64,000 nt of DNA. It comes from Coprinopsis marcescibilis. Lineage: Eukaryota > Basidiomycota > Agaricomycetes > Agaricales > Psathyrellaceae. Made by a program: the position numbers and the translations under genes. Shown here piece by piece: positions 1 through 12,500 of this stretch. The DNA is taken from NCBI GenBank assembly GCA_004369085.1, contig ML210162.1, positions 124,001 to 188,000 of the forward strand, given 5' to 3'. Numbering within the stretch: position 1 is the stretch's first letter; the number at the start of each line of letters is the position of its first letter. The notes below the pieces were generated by a model that was not told where the DNA came from, did no database searches, and worked only from the letters and a program-made list of their open reading frames with translations.

Positions 1-155
1 CAGGAGCCAATGTGATGGCAGAAGGCAAGGAAGATGTTGTAACGATTTCTCACGGTCAGTTCTGGATTGGAAATGAATTGATCACCTTAGTTTGACCACT
101 TGAAAACGTACTAACCGCCCTTTGCCGATCTTGTAGTCTACGTATCTCATTCACC

Positions 156-1147
156 ATGGTTCTGTTCTTCTCATCGAATGGTGCGTACAATACCGATGCT
201 CAAAATTTAAACGATCACTAAATTGAACCAATAGCAACCTCACCGGCAACAGTGATCTACATGGGTCGCGACAAGGTCGAGAGTGCGTTAGTCTCCAAAC
301 TCTATAGTTATCTGAAGGCTCACTCATTCCTGGTAGACGAGGAGTTGATTAAATTTGCTTGGCCTCAAGACATCTGGTTCCATGTCGACAAACTCTCGTC
401 CGCCCATGTCTATTTGCGAATGCCCGAGGGAACGACCTGGGATGCTCTCCCGGAGGCCTTGTTAATCGACTGCGCCCAGCTAGTCAAGGCTAACTCCATA
501 GAAGGTATGCGAGGTGGACTCTCTTTCAACTTGCTCTAATGTTTGCAGGCAACAAGAAGGATAATATCACAGTCATCTACACACCGAGCGATAATCTCAA
601 GGTAGGTGCTATCGTATTCAGTCCAGTGTCCCATATTCAAACGGTTTCAATAGAAAACCGGGGATATGGCCGTCGGACAAGTTTCCTTCCATAATGATAA
701 GAAGGTAAGAGTATGACCATTCCCATTGGAATAGTTCGCAAACATGCAAATCAGGTTAAGAGAAGTAAAGGCGGAAGCTTGCAAAGTTGCTGCCCTTCTA
801 ATCTTCCCACTTCCTAGTTTATATCGAGACACGAGAGAACGCCATCGTAAACCGCTTGAACAAGACCAAGGTGGAACGTGAAGTCGACCACGAACAAGAA
901 CGAGTTGACAGGGTCAAAAAGGAAAACGCCGTCAAACGAGCTGCCGCTAATGATCGGGTGAGCAGAGAATATGTTCGACGGTCTGGACACAACGCTGATA
1001 TCAACCCAGCGAAAAGCCGAACAAGAACTTGCTAAGCAAAGGGAGGCCGAGAAGGTCGCCCGTTCGTACAATTCTCTCTTCGAGGTAGAAGAAGACCCAA
1101 ACCAACCCAAAAAGTACGGACGGGAATTGGAAGATGACTTTATGTAA
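156..1147 (+). CDS. CCDC25 / JLP2-like NFACT-R domain protein
   Basis: The spliced protein starts MVLFFSSN at 156 and ends in DDFM, matching the human CCDC25 and yeast Jlp2 layout. An N-terminal NFACT-R (DUF814) domain contains the conserved segments [20 protein letters not shown] and [14 protein letters not shown] charged coiled coil of the form [16 protein letters not shown] and [14 protein letters not shown] follows. Visible introns are 181-234, 505-548, 602-653, 705-754, 765-817 and 958-1009. A 10-nt microexon (755-764) is needed to keep frame between the NFACT-R core and the coiled coil. The molecular role in fungi is unclear; the NFACT-R fold is linked to ribosome-quality-control proteins and nucleic acid binding. 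Identification is firm from motif order and the C-terminus; function is by family only. Confidence 0.88.
755..764 (+). other. 10-nt microexon in the CCDC25-like gene
   Basis: Between donor gtaaga at 705 and the exon starting at 818, direct splicing puts the coiled coil out of frame. Including GTTAAGAGAA (preceded by cag, followed by gtaaag) restores the reading KK-VKR-I-YIETRERN, which aligns with the human CCDC25 segment at this point. This is inferred from frame and flanking splice signals, not from transcripts. Confidence 0.7.
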
Positions 1148-1346
1148 CCGTCACATGGAGGTACGACATTGTGGATGATGCTAATTTGATGGAATGCTCG
1201 CCGCTGCTGTTACCCAATGAAAACCGTATAACATTCACTTCCAAATCGAAGGATTGTGCATCAGTAACTACTCTGCCCCTGAGTTAATCCTTCATTCATC
1301 ATCCTAGTTTTTAAATTTACTCCGCCGTTCTGTTCCACAGCCAACC

Positions 1347-1656
1347 TCAACCAAGCGACGGTCTTGTGGCGGTTGGGGCACCCCAGTTATTGTTTGCTGC
1401 TCGTTTAGCGAAATCTGAAGATGACCACGGTGTCGCCTTTGCTGACGCAGTGTGACCCGTTGATTGGCCCGTAGTCTGAGAGGGATTGGCCTGTGCCAGT
1501 GTGGTAGAAGAGTCGTTTGTGACTGCAGGAAGTGAGCTTGAGTTGTATAGGAGCCATGTGGAAAGGTTTACCTTTCTTAGTGGTATCCACTTTGCTGTCT
1601 ACCAACGTCAACATAGACGCTGAAGCAGCGGGTCGAGAGGCAGAGGTGGAGTTCAT
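1347..1656 (-). CDS. small disordered hypothetical protein
   Basis: I do not recognise this gene. The minus-strand frame starts MNSTSASRPAAS at 1656. A canonical intron (1523-1571, gtaaac...ctgcag) joins it to a Ser/Thr/Ala-rich tail containing WSSSDFAKRAANNNWG and ending at a TGA at 1347-1349, giving 86 residues. No signal peptide, membrane segment or domain is visible. If unspliced, the frame stops at 1405 with a different tail. It lies downstream of another small gene on the same strand. The spliced model is preferred because of its good splice signals and coherent low-complexity composition. Confidence 0.42.
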
Positions 1657-2172
1657 GATATGGGTACTGAAGGTAATTACTTTGGTGACTGAAGTGGGAT
1701 GCTCAGAGTGAGTGTTGTGTATCTTTCGAAAAGGCCAGGACTATTTAAAGTTTTTCTGAATAACGGTGTACTCGTAAATTGCTGTTATCTTCTTTCGCAG
1801 CAGTCACGCGTACCAGGACAAGCTGCGATTTCGTGTCTATTCTCGCACGCCAATTCGTGCTGTGCTGCGGTGCCCAAAGGTCAATGCACCATGTGGTGTA
1901 GCCCCACTCGTGTCTGATAAAGCAAAGGATTTGAGGATGAAAATGGGATTCTCTTTACGACAATATCATTTGAAGCATATGTTTTACGATCGGTAATCTA
2001 AAGCATTTACGTTTACGACCAGCCAAGCTTTGCGGGGTTCACGGTGCTACCCCTTTGGAAAAGCAGCCAGCCAGATGTTCAGCGGAACGATGACATTTAC
2101 TTGGAGGTTTCCTACTAAGGGTCGTAAGTTTGATGAGGAAGATAAAGGGCGTCGTGGTCAATCACCGGTGTG
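1657..2172. other. intergenic, no gene seen
   Basis: This 516-bp stretch lies between two minus-strand small genes and should hold the promoter of the 1347-1656 gene and the 3' region of the 2173-2625 gene. Open frames here lack homology-like features. I see no repeat or RNA gene. Confidence 0.4.
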
Positions 2173-2625
2173 TTAGGATGCCTTGAAAATAGAGGCGAGG
2201 AAGGAAGGTTTGTTTTTCGTGAATTGCCCTGGACCCTTGTCGTCTGCTAGCGCACGGGCGCCTTCCGTCGCTTCAGGAGATTTTTGAGGGGCCTTGCTGT
2301 TCGAAGAAGAATAATTAACTGCGGGCGCAGCTATTTTCCGGCTATCCGCTTTCGCCGGCAAACGCGTGGAAGGGTGGTTTTTGGGAGATGGCATATCCCC
2401 CATACCTCCGACACCGTATCGAGATTGAAGGACCGCGAACGCGAGTTCGTAGTCTTTGTCTTTCTGGGGCTCTCTCTGACCCCCAGTAAGGGTTGGAGTA
2501 GATGCTGACGGAGAGGTGGATGCTAAGGTCCGTTGTGAGAGAGATGTTGTCGACTGAGATGGACTCAGGCTGTCGGCCCGGGTGCTGGGGGAACTAGCAG
2601 TAGCGATATCCTGATTAACAGACAT
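2173..2625 (-). CDS. 150-residue hypothetical protein
   Basis: This is a single open frame of 150 codons from the ATG at 2625 (MSVNQDIATASSP). A longer in-frame start exists at 2736, but the internal ATG gives a tidier N-terminus. The first half is Ser/Thr/Pro-rich. The only ordered-looking part is the central KDYELAFAVLQSRYGVGGMG, followed by a second disordered stretch and the basic tail KNKPSFLASIFKAS. It is probably intrinsically disordered, with a short conserved helix that could bind a partner. Function is unknown. It is transcribed divergently from the PRMT3 gene, about 460 bp away. Confidence 0.55.
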   Translation of the reverse strand: MSVNQDIATASSPSTRADSLSPSQSTTSLSQRTLASTSPSASTPTLTGGQREPQKDKDYELAFAVLQSRYGVGGMGDMPSPKNHPSTRLPAKADSRKIAAPAVNYSSSNSKAPQKSPEATEGARALADDKGPGQFTKNKPSFLASIFKAS

Positions 2626-3085
2626 GGTACTGGAATGCGAGCTGGTACTTGTGAGTCTACCTTCTCTGCTCCCCTCAGAGTCTTTATATATGCAAGACTT
2701 GAACTGCTTAGACCGCTTTGAGTCTGTGTCATCCACAAATCAGGAACCACATTTCTAGGCCTCTACCCTGGAGAAATAGATTCTACTAAGGGCATGTTGC
2801 AGCCCAATTACGTATCCTGAGTCGCGCAGCCGCCGCCATATGGAAGACGGAACCATCCCATTTACCTGACTCAAACCTGACTCGCACAGAGTTGCCGACT
2901 GCCGCTTTGTAGATTGGCGCCTTGCTACCCGAATATGTCAGGAACACCGATCAAGCCTATTTTTAGGTCTGGACACCGGATGACACGTGACCAAATTTGA
3001 TCTTATCAAGGTAACATGGCCCGAGGGCTATTGCTCAGGCTGTTCCGAGCTTCTAGCAGCACAACCAAAAAGCATTCAAAACATT
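2626..3085. other. divergent promoter region
   Basis: This 460-bp gap lies between the starts of the 2173-2625 gene (minus) and the PRMT3 gene (plus). It should carry both promoters. I see no TATA box I would trust and no further gene. Confidence 0.4.
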
Positions 3086-5155
<2,070 letters not shown>

Positions 5156-5452
5156 TAATGAAAGATCGTAAACTCTAGTAATTCGACGGGTGACAAGCAT
5201 AATATTGACTCTGAATTTACATGAAGCTTCGTTCGATGTCTCTAGGAGGCGTCTGAAGTGATGATCGTCATGGATGGTGAGTTTATGAGTGAGGCCACTA
5301 TAGACCTGCCACGACTTCAAGAAGTTGGTCCTCCCATTTCCCGTTGATGAGATCAATAATGTGCTCGGGCCGACGATGTATGTTAGAAAGAGGTGCTATC
5401 TACTCGGACGACTCCATCATGAAGGCGCCTTGTTCTGGCTGCAAACCTCATC

Positions 5453-6970
5453 ATGCCCCTCATTACCGATGCGCTTTCTTTCGACACCAAGTTCCAGGAA
5501 GTCCCTGTTATGTCTGTTACTGTGACTCAGTTCGGGAGTACCTCTGTTCCTGACAATCCAAGATTTCAGAGACCTCGCCAATTTATCGAGTACCGATCCA
5601 GCTTTACGACGGGAACTGGTGTCAAAAGTTCGAGATGCATGCATTAGGGTCGGATTCTTCTATGGTGGGACGGCATGTGAGCTAGAAAGGACCTTACCAA
5701 TGAGTGCCTACCTTTCTAGTATCCAACCACGGCATTCCAGAACGGGTCATCGAAGACGCATTGAATTCTGCGAAGCAATATTTTGCCCTCCCACTGGCAC
5801 AAAAGCTGGAGGTACGTATGCTGCCTTCAGCCCTCTAGTCATTTGCATTTTTAGCTGGTGCGGGTAGCTCGAAAACAAAAAACAAGCAAACTTCAAGGGA
5901 TATTCTCCTCTTCTGAGTGGGAAGAACGACCCGTACGGGGCGGCAGATCTCCAGGAAGGCTTCGAGTTTGGCTGGGAAGAATTCAGCCCCGAGTCTGGAT
6001 TGTCCTCTATCGCGTCATCAAGCGACGAAGGACAAGGCGATGTCAGCGGTGCAATGGCAGGAGGAAACGTATGGCCTACAGAGGCGGATGTGCCTGGATT
6101 TCGAAACGCAGCGCTTGAATACTAGTAAGAAGCCAGATGGACCAACAGGATGCATGCTGATTGACTGAAGTTATTCTGCCACGGCGCTCGGAAAAGCCAT
6201 GTTTCCACTATTCGCCCAAGCCCTTGATCAATCGCCGGTCTTTTTCGACGACAAGGCTAGTTTCCTTTACTCTCGTTTTCAGCTAGCCTCTGATAGGGGG
6301 CGCATTCAGACGCGCCACTCCGCCGCTCTCATGAAGCTCTTGCATTATCCTCCCCAAACAGGAGAAGTTGACGACAGAACCATGGGCATTGGAGCACATA
6401 CCGAGTACGCTCACACCTTGTGGATATCAGCCCATGCAGCTCATCCTGTCGCTCAGTTGGGAGTGCTTCACCATACTTTGGCAACAGCCCGGAATACAAG
6501 CCTTGCAAGTGCTGAACTCGTCGAAACAATGGATCAATGCACCCCCAGTTCCGGGAACCTTGGTTATAAAGTGAGCATTTCGTGACGACCTTGAAATGCC
6601 TCTCGGCTAACTGTCGATGAATAGCTTAGGAGACGAATTCATGCGCATCACAAGTAAGCTATGTGTTGATCCTAGCGTCAAGAAGTTGTCTCTGATCCGG
6701 TGATATGTTAGACGGTGTATTTAAATCTACGGTCCACAGGGCGGTAAATAGGAGTGGGGTGGAAAGGTACTCCATACCTTTGTTTTTTGGGATCGATTAC
6801 AACGTTCTGCTTGAGGTAAAGTAACCAGTTTTGACACGCCCCACTTCTGCCTGACCAAATGATTTTAGCCGACTGTCGGTTGTGTCTCTGAGGATCGACC
6901 TTTTCAGTACGACATAGTATCGGCGGGGGACTATATTAAGTCTCGCTTGCACGCGACCTACAACTACTAA
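5453..6970 (+). CDS. 2-oxoglutarate/Fe(II)-dependent oxygenase (isopenicillin N synthase-like)
   Basis: The spliced protein starts MPLITDALSFDTKFQEVPVI and carries the DIOX_N segment (RVGFFYVSNHGIPERV, then AKQYFALPLAQKLELE). The jelly-roll catalytic domain follows. The iron ligand motif HTD is split by an intron in GAHTDWECFTILWQQPG, the distal histidine is in STVHRAVNRSG, and the 2OG-binding RYSIP follows. It ends KSRLHATYNY at 6970. The layout matches fungal soluble oxygenases acting on small molecules. The substrate cannot be told from sequence; relatives include thymine dioxygenase-like, flavone and gibberellin enzymes. No biosynthetic cluster surrounds it. At least eight exons are needed, all with short introns. 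Confidence 0.85.
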
Positions 6971-7294
6971 ATGCATTTATACGCCTTTGTCTCAACTTTG
7001 TCTGCCTTTGTGCGTTCATATAAGCCGTATTTCAGTGAGCTAATTGAATTTTGTTTTGTTTCCGTTCGCTTGTTAGCGGAAGCAAAATAAATAAAGAAAT
7101 CTAGGATCGCTTGGCATGGAGACACTGGGCCCCGGTGTCTGGTGTTTCGACCTGTTTCGACTTGTCTCTCTCTCAACCCCTTCGCACTTTATCCCGTTCT
7201 TCATGATCGACGTCAATTGATAAGAGATGGACGATGTTATAAGCAGGGATCTACTTCGCAAAACCCATATGCCTTGTTGAACGCGAACCAATCT
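6971..7294. other. intergenic between oxygenase and transporter
   Basis: 324 bp between two plus-strand genes. Open frames extend into it upstream of the transporter ATG but have no in-frame ATG before 7295. Nothing else seen. Confidence 0.4.
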
Positions 7295-9261
7295 ATGGCT
7301 TCCATCGTACATGCACAAGACCTGCAGACTATAGAGCAATTTCCAGCTACACCTCACAACGATGCCTCCTCTACCGCATCTGGGTCGTCACCCGTTGATT
7401 CGAATCGCACCGCAGTAGCTTCCGAGACCCCAAAAGTCAATTCTCTGGCAAAACGAATACATGGGTGGTCATGGCAAGCGGTATGTCCCTCGTTCGACTA
7501 GGGATAGTTATAATAGCTGACAACCCTTGTCTTTTAACAGTTTCCTATAGGGATGGGAACCAGTGTTGTTTTCCTCACTTTTTCTGGCTGCAAGGAACAC
7601 CTCCAAGTGATAAATACTCTGTCGACAATATTCTTTTTCCTGACCATAGTTATCGTTTGTCTGAACACCCTGACTCTCACCTTGCAAGCAATCCGTAAGC
7701 ATCTATCACCCACCTTCAACCTGAGACCTTTGACTGACCCGGAAATTGGAACTCACGCAGTCTATGAAGCAAGCGTGGCGGTTGATGAAAGATCCAAAGA
7801 GGGGGATTTTTGTGCCTCTCATTGTACGTCCATTCCTTGATTTTTGTGCTTTAACCACTGCTCTCAACCCTCACGAAGGTATTGTCCTTTGCAGGTATCA
7901 TTATTGGTGTCATTAAATACGGGATTCCAAAGTATGGATTCAATCTTGAATCAGCCTATGTGTTGTTTTGGTAGGTCAACACCATCATCCCTCCGTCGAA
8001 TAAAGTCTGCTGATAGCTATTAGGGCTTATGTTGCATTCTCGATCGTTACATGCATCCCGATGCTTTGCATATGGTTTAATCAACCCCATGAACTAGCTG
8101 AATTTACACCCGCCTACGCATTTCTGGTCAGTAACTTCGCACCTCTTCAGACGTACACAACACTTACGATCCACTGTCTATAGATTTTCCCGATGGTATG
8201 CATCATTGCCGTACATTTCCTGGTTGCTGAGCCCAGAAAGATGCTAGTGGGTCTCATGGCCTTCAATACCCTCGAAGTGATCGACCACACAGAGACAAGG
8301 AACATTGGCATCTTGTTGACGGGATATTTCTTCCAAGGTAAGTTCTAGTTCTGCAAAGTGAGCGCTTCAAGACCAACATTGTTGACGTTTGGAACATGCA
8401 GGCCTCGGCTTCTTCATGACCTTCTTTTACATATGTATCTATATCTTGAGGATTTTGATGGTAAGTGGCGAACTTTCAAGCGATATCCCTACCATTCCAA
8501 CTAACTCTTACTCTTATTCTACTAGACCGGGTTCTTGGAAGGTCACCAAGCCAATGGAGCCTTTATCGCATGTGGACCGCCTGGCTTTACGGCTCTGGCA
8601 ACAATCAAACTTGGAGAGCACGCAAGAACCATGTAAATACATTCATCCATCTGCATTAAGGCCCTGGTCAGGACCGCTAACGTCATTTGATTTCAGCCTG
8701 CCACAGCATCAGCTTATATCCACCAATGCTGGCGAAATCTGGTTCGCCGGTAGCGTAATGGGTGGAGTAATGCTCTTTGGACTCGCCGTTTTCTTTTTTA
8801 TATTCGGTGCGTGCCCGTACTGGTTCAAGGTTTACAGGCGACTCCACGAAATTCTAGGATGTAAGTAGTAGCCTCTTTTACTATCCATCATAGTAGTGAA
8901 TGTTTGCTTGATTGCTACCTCATCCGTGACAGGCTGGGCATTGACCTTTCCCAATGGTGGGGTTTTTTAAGCCACTTGATTATCAGCAACACATTCTGAG
9001 CTTGCCCTAGTTGGCTGGATCCTGGCTCTTCGAGTACCCGGCGACCTCTTCCACCTCCAAGCCTTCAAGGTTCTGCACCTGATCTGCTGTTGTCTGCTCA
9101 CTGCGACCTGGGCTATCTTGTTTACCCTGACGATTGTCGCGTTCTTCAAAGGGTTCATTTTCAATTCCAACGATGAGGATGTTGTCAAGGACGCGTTATA
9201 CTATCTTGACTTCAGGAAGCCTAAGGAATCTTCGACCAGTGACAATGACTTGATTATTTGA
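7295..9261 (+). CDS. TDT-family malic acid / sulfite efflux-type transporter
   Basis: Ten-helix plasma-membrane transporter of the tellurite-resistance/dicarboxylate family, which includes S. pombe Mae1 and yeast Ssu1. A soluble N-terminus (MASIVHAQD start, first in-frame ATG) leads to HGWSWQAFPIGMGTSVVFLT. Later conserved blocks include CIWFNQPHELAEFTPAYAFL, GYFFQGLGFFMTFFYICIYI, TGFLEGHQANGAFIACGPPG and NAGEIWFAGSVMGG. About ten introns are needed. One junction at 7694-7774 is abnormal: the usual CAG acceptor gives a frameshift, while an AAG acceptor at 7773 restores frame with a short loss. A second intron (8196-8240) also seems to end in AAG. The substrate (malate, sulfite or other anion) is unknown. 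Confidence 0.82.
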
Positions 9262-9590
9262 CTACTAGCATGTAAATTTCACCGGGGCACACAAAACAGA
9301 CTAATATACCTCCATAGTACATACCGGTACACTTACAAATTGTACCTAGAACCAGACACAAGAAACCATCGTACCCCCGCGACATCCGAGTCTGATCCGA
9401 AGCGAGACAGTACACATTTCCCACGCTATCAGATTTGGGTTCAGGCGCTAGTCTACAGTTTTTCTGTCTTGTTCTCGATGTTTTATCTTCTACGCACCCC
9501 ATTCCTGTTGCGTTCCACAAATTTCCGTGCACTCAACCAAGCTCTGGCGATTGCTTTGGGAGTCATAACATAGGCTGAATATAGACGACG
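9262..9590. other. intergenic, no gene seen
   Basis: 329 bp between the transporter stop and the RPAP1 start. It probably holds the transporter 3' UTR and the RPAP1 promoter. Confidence 0.4.
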
Positions 9591-12500
9591 ATGAACTCAA
9601 ACGCTTCTCCGATTATTGGATCCATCATCGAACGGACATCGACCTCCAAAGCTCGGCCCCCTACTTCGAATCCTGCATCAGGGAGCAAAGCTACTGGGTT
9701 TCCAAGTGTCCAGCATCGATCCAAGAGCGCTTTTTCCCGTAATCGAGAAGAAGTACAGAGGAAGAATTCGTCGGGCAGTGCGATAAGAAATGAGGCACCC
9801 CCGGTCGTCGCTTCTCAAGCTCGAAGCTTCAAACCTTCACCTTTGGCCACTTCACAACCGAATACAGGAGATGTGGATGATATGAGGGATCTTGTTAGCA
9901 AGGAAAATGAGGCTAGGATTGCTGGCATGACGCCAGAGGAGATTGAAGAAGAGCGCCAGCAGATCATTGAACGGTTTGGGTCGGGAATTGGTGGTGTCTT
10001 GGAAAGGGCGAAACGCAACCGAACGGCAAAGGCCTCCCGTGCTGAGTACGTCGGTACCCAACATCGGCACGAAGCGAAGCTACCCGCTTCTGACATGCTG
10101 GATTCGCCTCAAGTTCCCTTCCAAGAGGGTAAGGACAATGCTTTCATCAATGTGTCCACACAACTGACCTTTTTTGCAGTTCCTATCACTCTAGAAGAAC
10201 CTAGGCCAGTTGAAAGAGGTGGGTGCTTTTACCAGCAAAACCCGGGTTTATATAACCAGAATACAGCTCGGTCGCCTCCCCCACCAGCGCTGTCGGCTGG
10301 CGTTAGTCGACCTTCCAGTCGAGCAGAAAGAAAACTGAGATTCGCAGAATTGGAGCCAAAAGACGTGTATTTGTATGAATCCCACCCTCCATCTCCCAAA
10401 AGGACAGTTCTAGCGCTGCCTCCCCCTTCCACGGAGCCAGATTCGTCTGTCGTTTCGCTCGGGACATGGCATGGAAAGATGGCTGCCGAACCTCAACCGA
10501 CAGAGCCTGCATCAGTTGGGCTGTTGGAGCAACCGAAGAACACTGCTATTAAGGAGACAGAACCGGAGGAAGGGACGCCCGAATACATTCGTCGTCGTTA
10601 CTTCCCACAAGTCCCCGCAGATGACCCTGGGATCGAATGGATGACCTCCGGTGAAGATAAAGATACAATGCAGGACTCAAACGTCCGATTTGACCTTCGC
10701 GGGGCGCCCATACCGAAGGAGCTTACTGCGACACTTCCGACCCATCTTGGATTACATCACCATGCAGAAGGATCTCATGCAGGGTACACTCTCGACGACA
10801 TCTTTCTTCTCTCAAGGTCAACTGTCCCGGCCCAGAGGTCTGCCATGTTCGGTATCCTTGCGGGCATCACTGAACGCCTGGCCAAGTTGGTACGGGGGGG
10901 AAACGAGCCTGGATTGAAGGATATGGAAGGCAAGGAGGAAAATCTTAGAAAGAGGATAGCAGGTGCGGGAGTCGAGGCGATGAACGAACGGGGGAATGTG
11001 GGGCTACAGGCCATTGATGTGGTTTGGCGTGCTGTTGCTGATTGGGATCGTGAGATTGTATCGATCGCAATGGATGGCGTCGCGCTTGATTCGCCAGGGG
11101 CAGAAACAATTCGTTCACTTCCTCTAGACTTCATTCTTCCGTCGATCGCCTCGATTTTCGATTTCCAACAAGAAGCCTACCCACCAGAGACCCTTAAGCA
11201 ACTGCTTGAGGTAATCCAGCGGCTTGCCTTGCAAAACTCAACCACGGCAAAGAAAATTGTTGATACAGACAAACTTCTCTCGGGGATTGCGCGTTATTTT
11301 ATATTTACGCCCCTTCCACCGAACGATGCAAGCCCCCTTCCGGACCCGACTGCAATCGCCCTTTTGACGTCCCTGGCCTCGGCCTCACGCCAAGCGGCAG
11401 AGCAGATATCAAGGTTGTTTTCCGACAGTCTCCTCCGGTTCATCACCTTTTTGCCGTCGTCTTCGCCATATCCTCCCCCCTTAACCACGGCCTTGATAAC
11501 TTCCACCCTCAATTTCTATGCGTCGCTTGCCAGGTATGGCTTGTACGCACAGATCGCCAGCACTGCCATGGAACAATTTGCAAGGCTCGGAGAGTATGTG
11601 ATCTCAATGAAGCACAACTCGTGCGCTCTTGTGTCGGCCTGGTTTAAATTGACGCAAGTTTGGACAACCTGTGCAGTAGATCCGCATGTAACGACACCGC
11701 CGCATGATATCTTGTGGAGTCGCGTTTCCGCTTGGTCGTGGCATTCGGATGCTCTTCAACTCGCCGAAAACCTTGAAGTTGACACTCCAGAGCAATGGTC
11801 CGTCTGGGACGACATACTGGGTACACTTGCAGTGTGGTTGGAAGGTTGCAAAGTTAACGGTAGCCGTGGTGGTGAACATGAAAGGGAAGTATTCATACAT
11901 GCATTTACGACCGGAGTTGGACAAGATGGAGGGAAGGTTCAGAAACTCGTGGATCAAGTTCTCGATCATCTTCTACGGGAATTGGAGGCCACACCAGGTG
12001 CACATGCATCTCCGAAATCCCACTTCAAAACGATAGCGAGCTATGCTTCAACCCTCACGAGTGTAATACGCCTATGGCTTGCGTGTCTACCACCCCATCT
12101 CGAAGGACCTCCAACGTCTCCACCATTCAATCTTTCATACGGCAGGATTTCGACAATGGCCCTCACTATTCTGACCCATCGTGTTTGGGATATTTATACG
12201 CCGCCATCACCGAACCCCAGAGAAATCGAAGGTCGGTACTGTGGGGTTTATCTCCGCGATTTGTCTTCCCTTGTCGTTTGCTATCTCCGACTTTCGAGAA
12301 GGCTTCCCGACGTGTCGCAAGAATTATGGCTAGCGCAGGCCTTTTGTGTTTTGCTCCGGTGCATACCTGGTGACGAAGACGTTGCACAAGAGATTGCCAA
12401 TCAAATCCTGGAAAATGTCCCGCAAACCGCTTCGATGCCTGGTGTGATCGACCCATTCATCGGCGACGCTGTTTTGCCGGCTCGGAAAGACGAGGAGCCT

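Noticed and set aside
1..155. Possible 5' end of a minus-strand gene at the left edge
   Set aside because: No convincing start or frame could be defined in 155 bp. It may just be the promoter of the CCDC25-like gene.
1699..1917. 72-codon plus-strand frame
   Set aside because: No domain, uneven composition and no splice partners. Considered chance.
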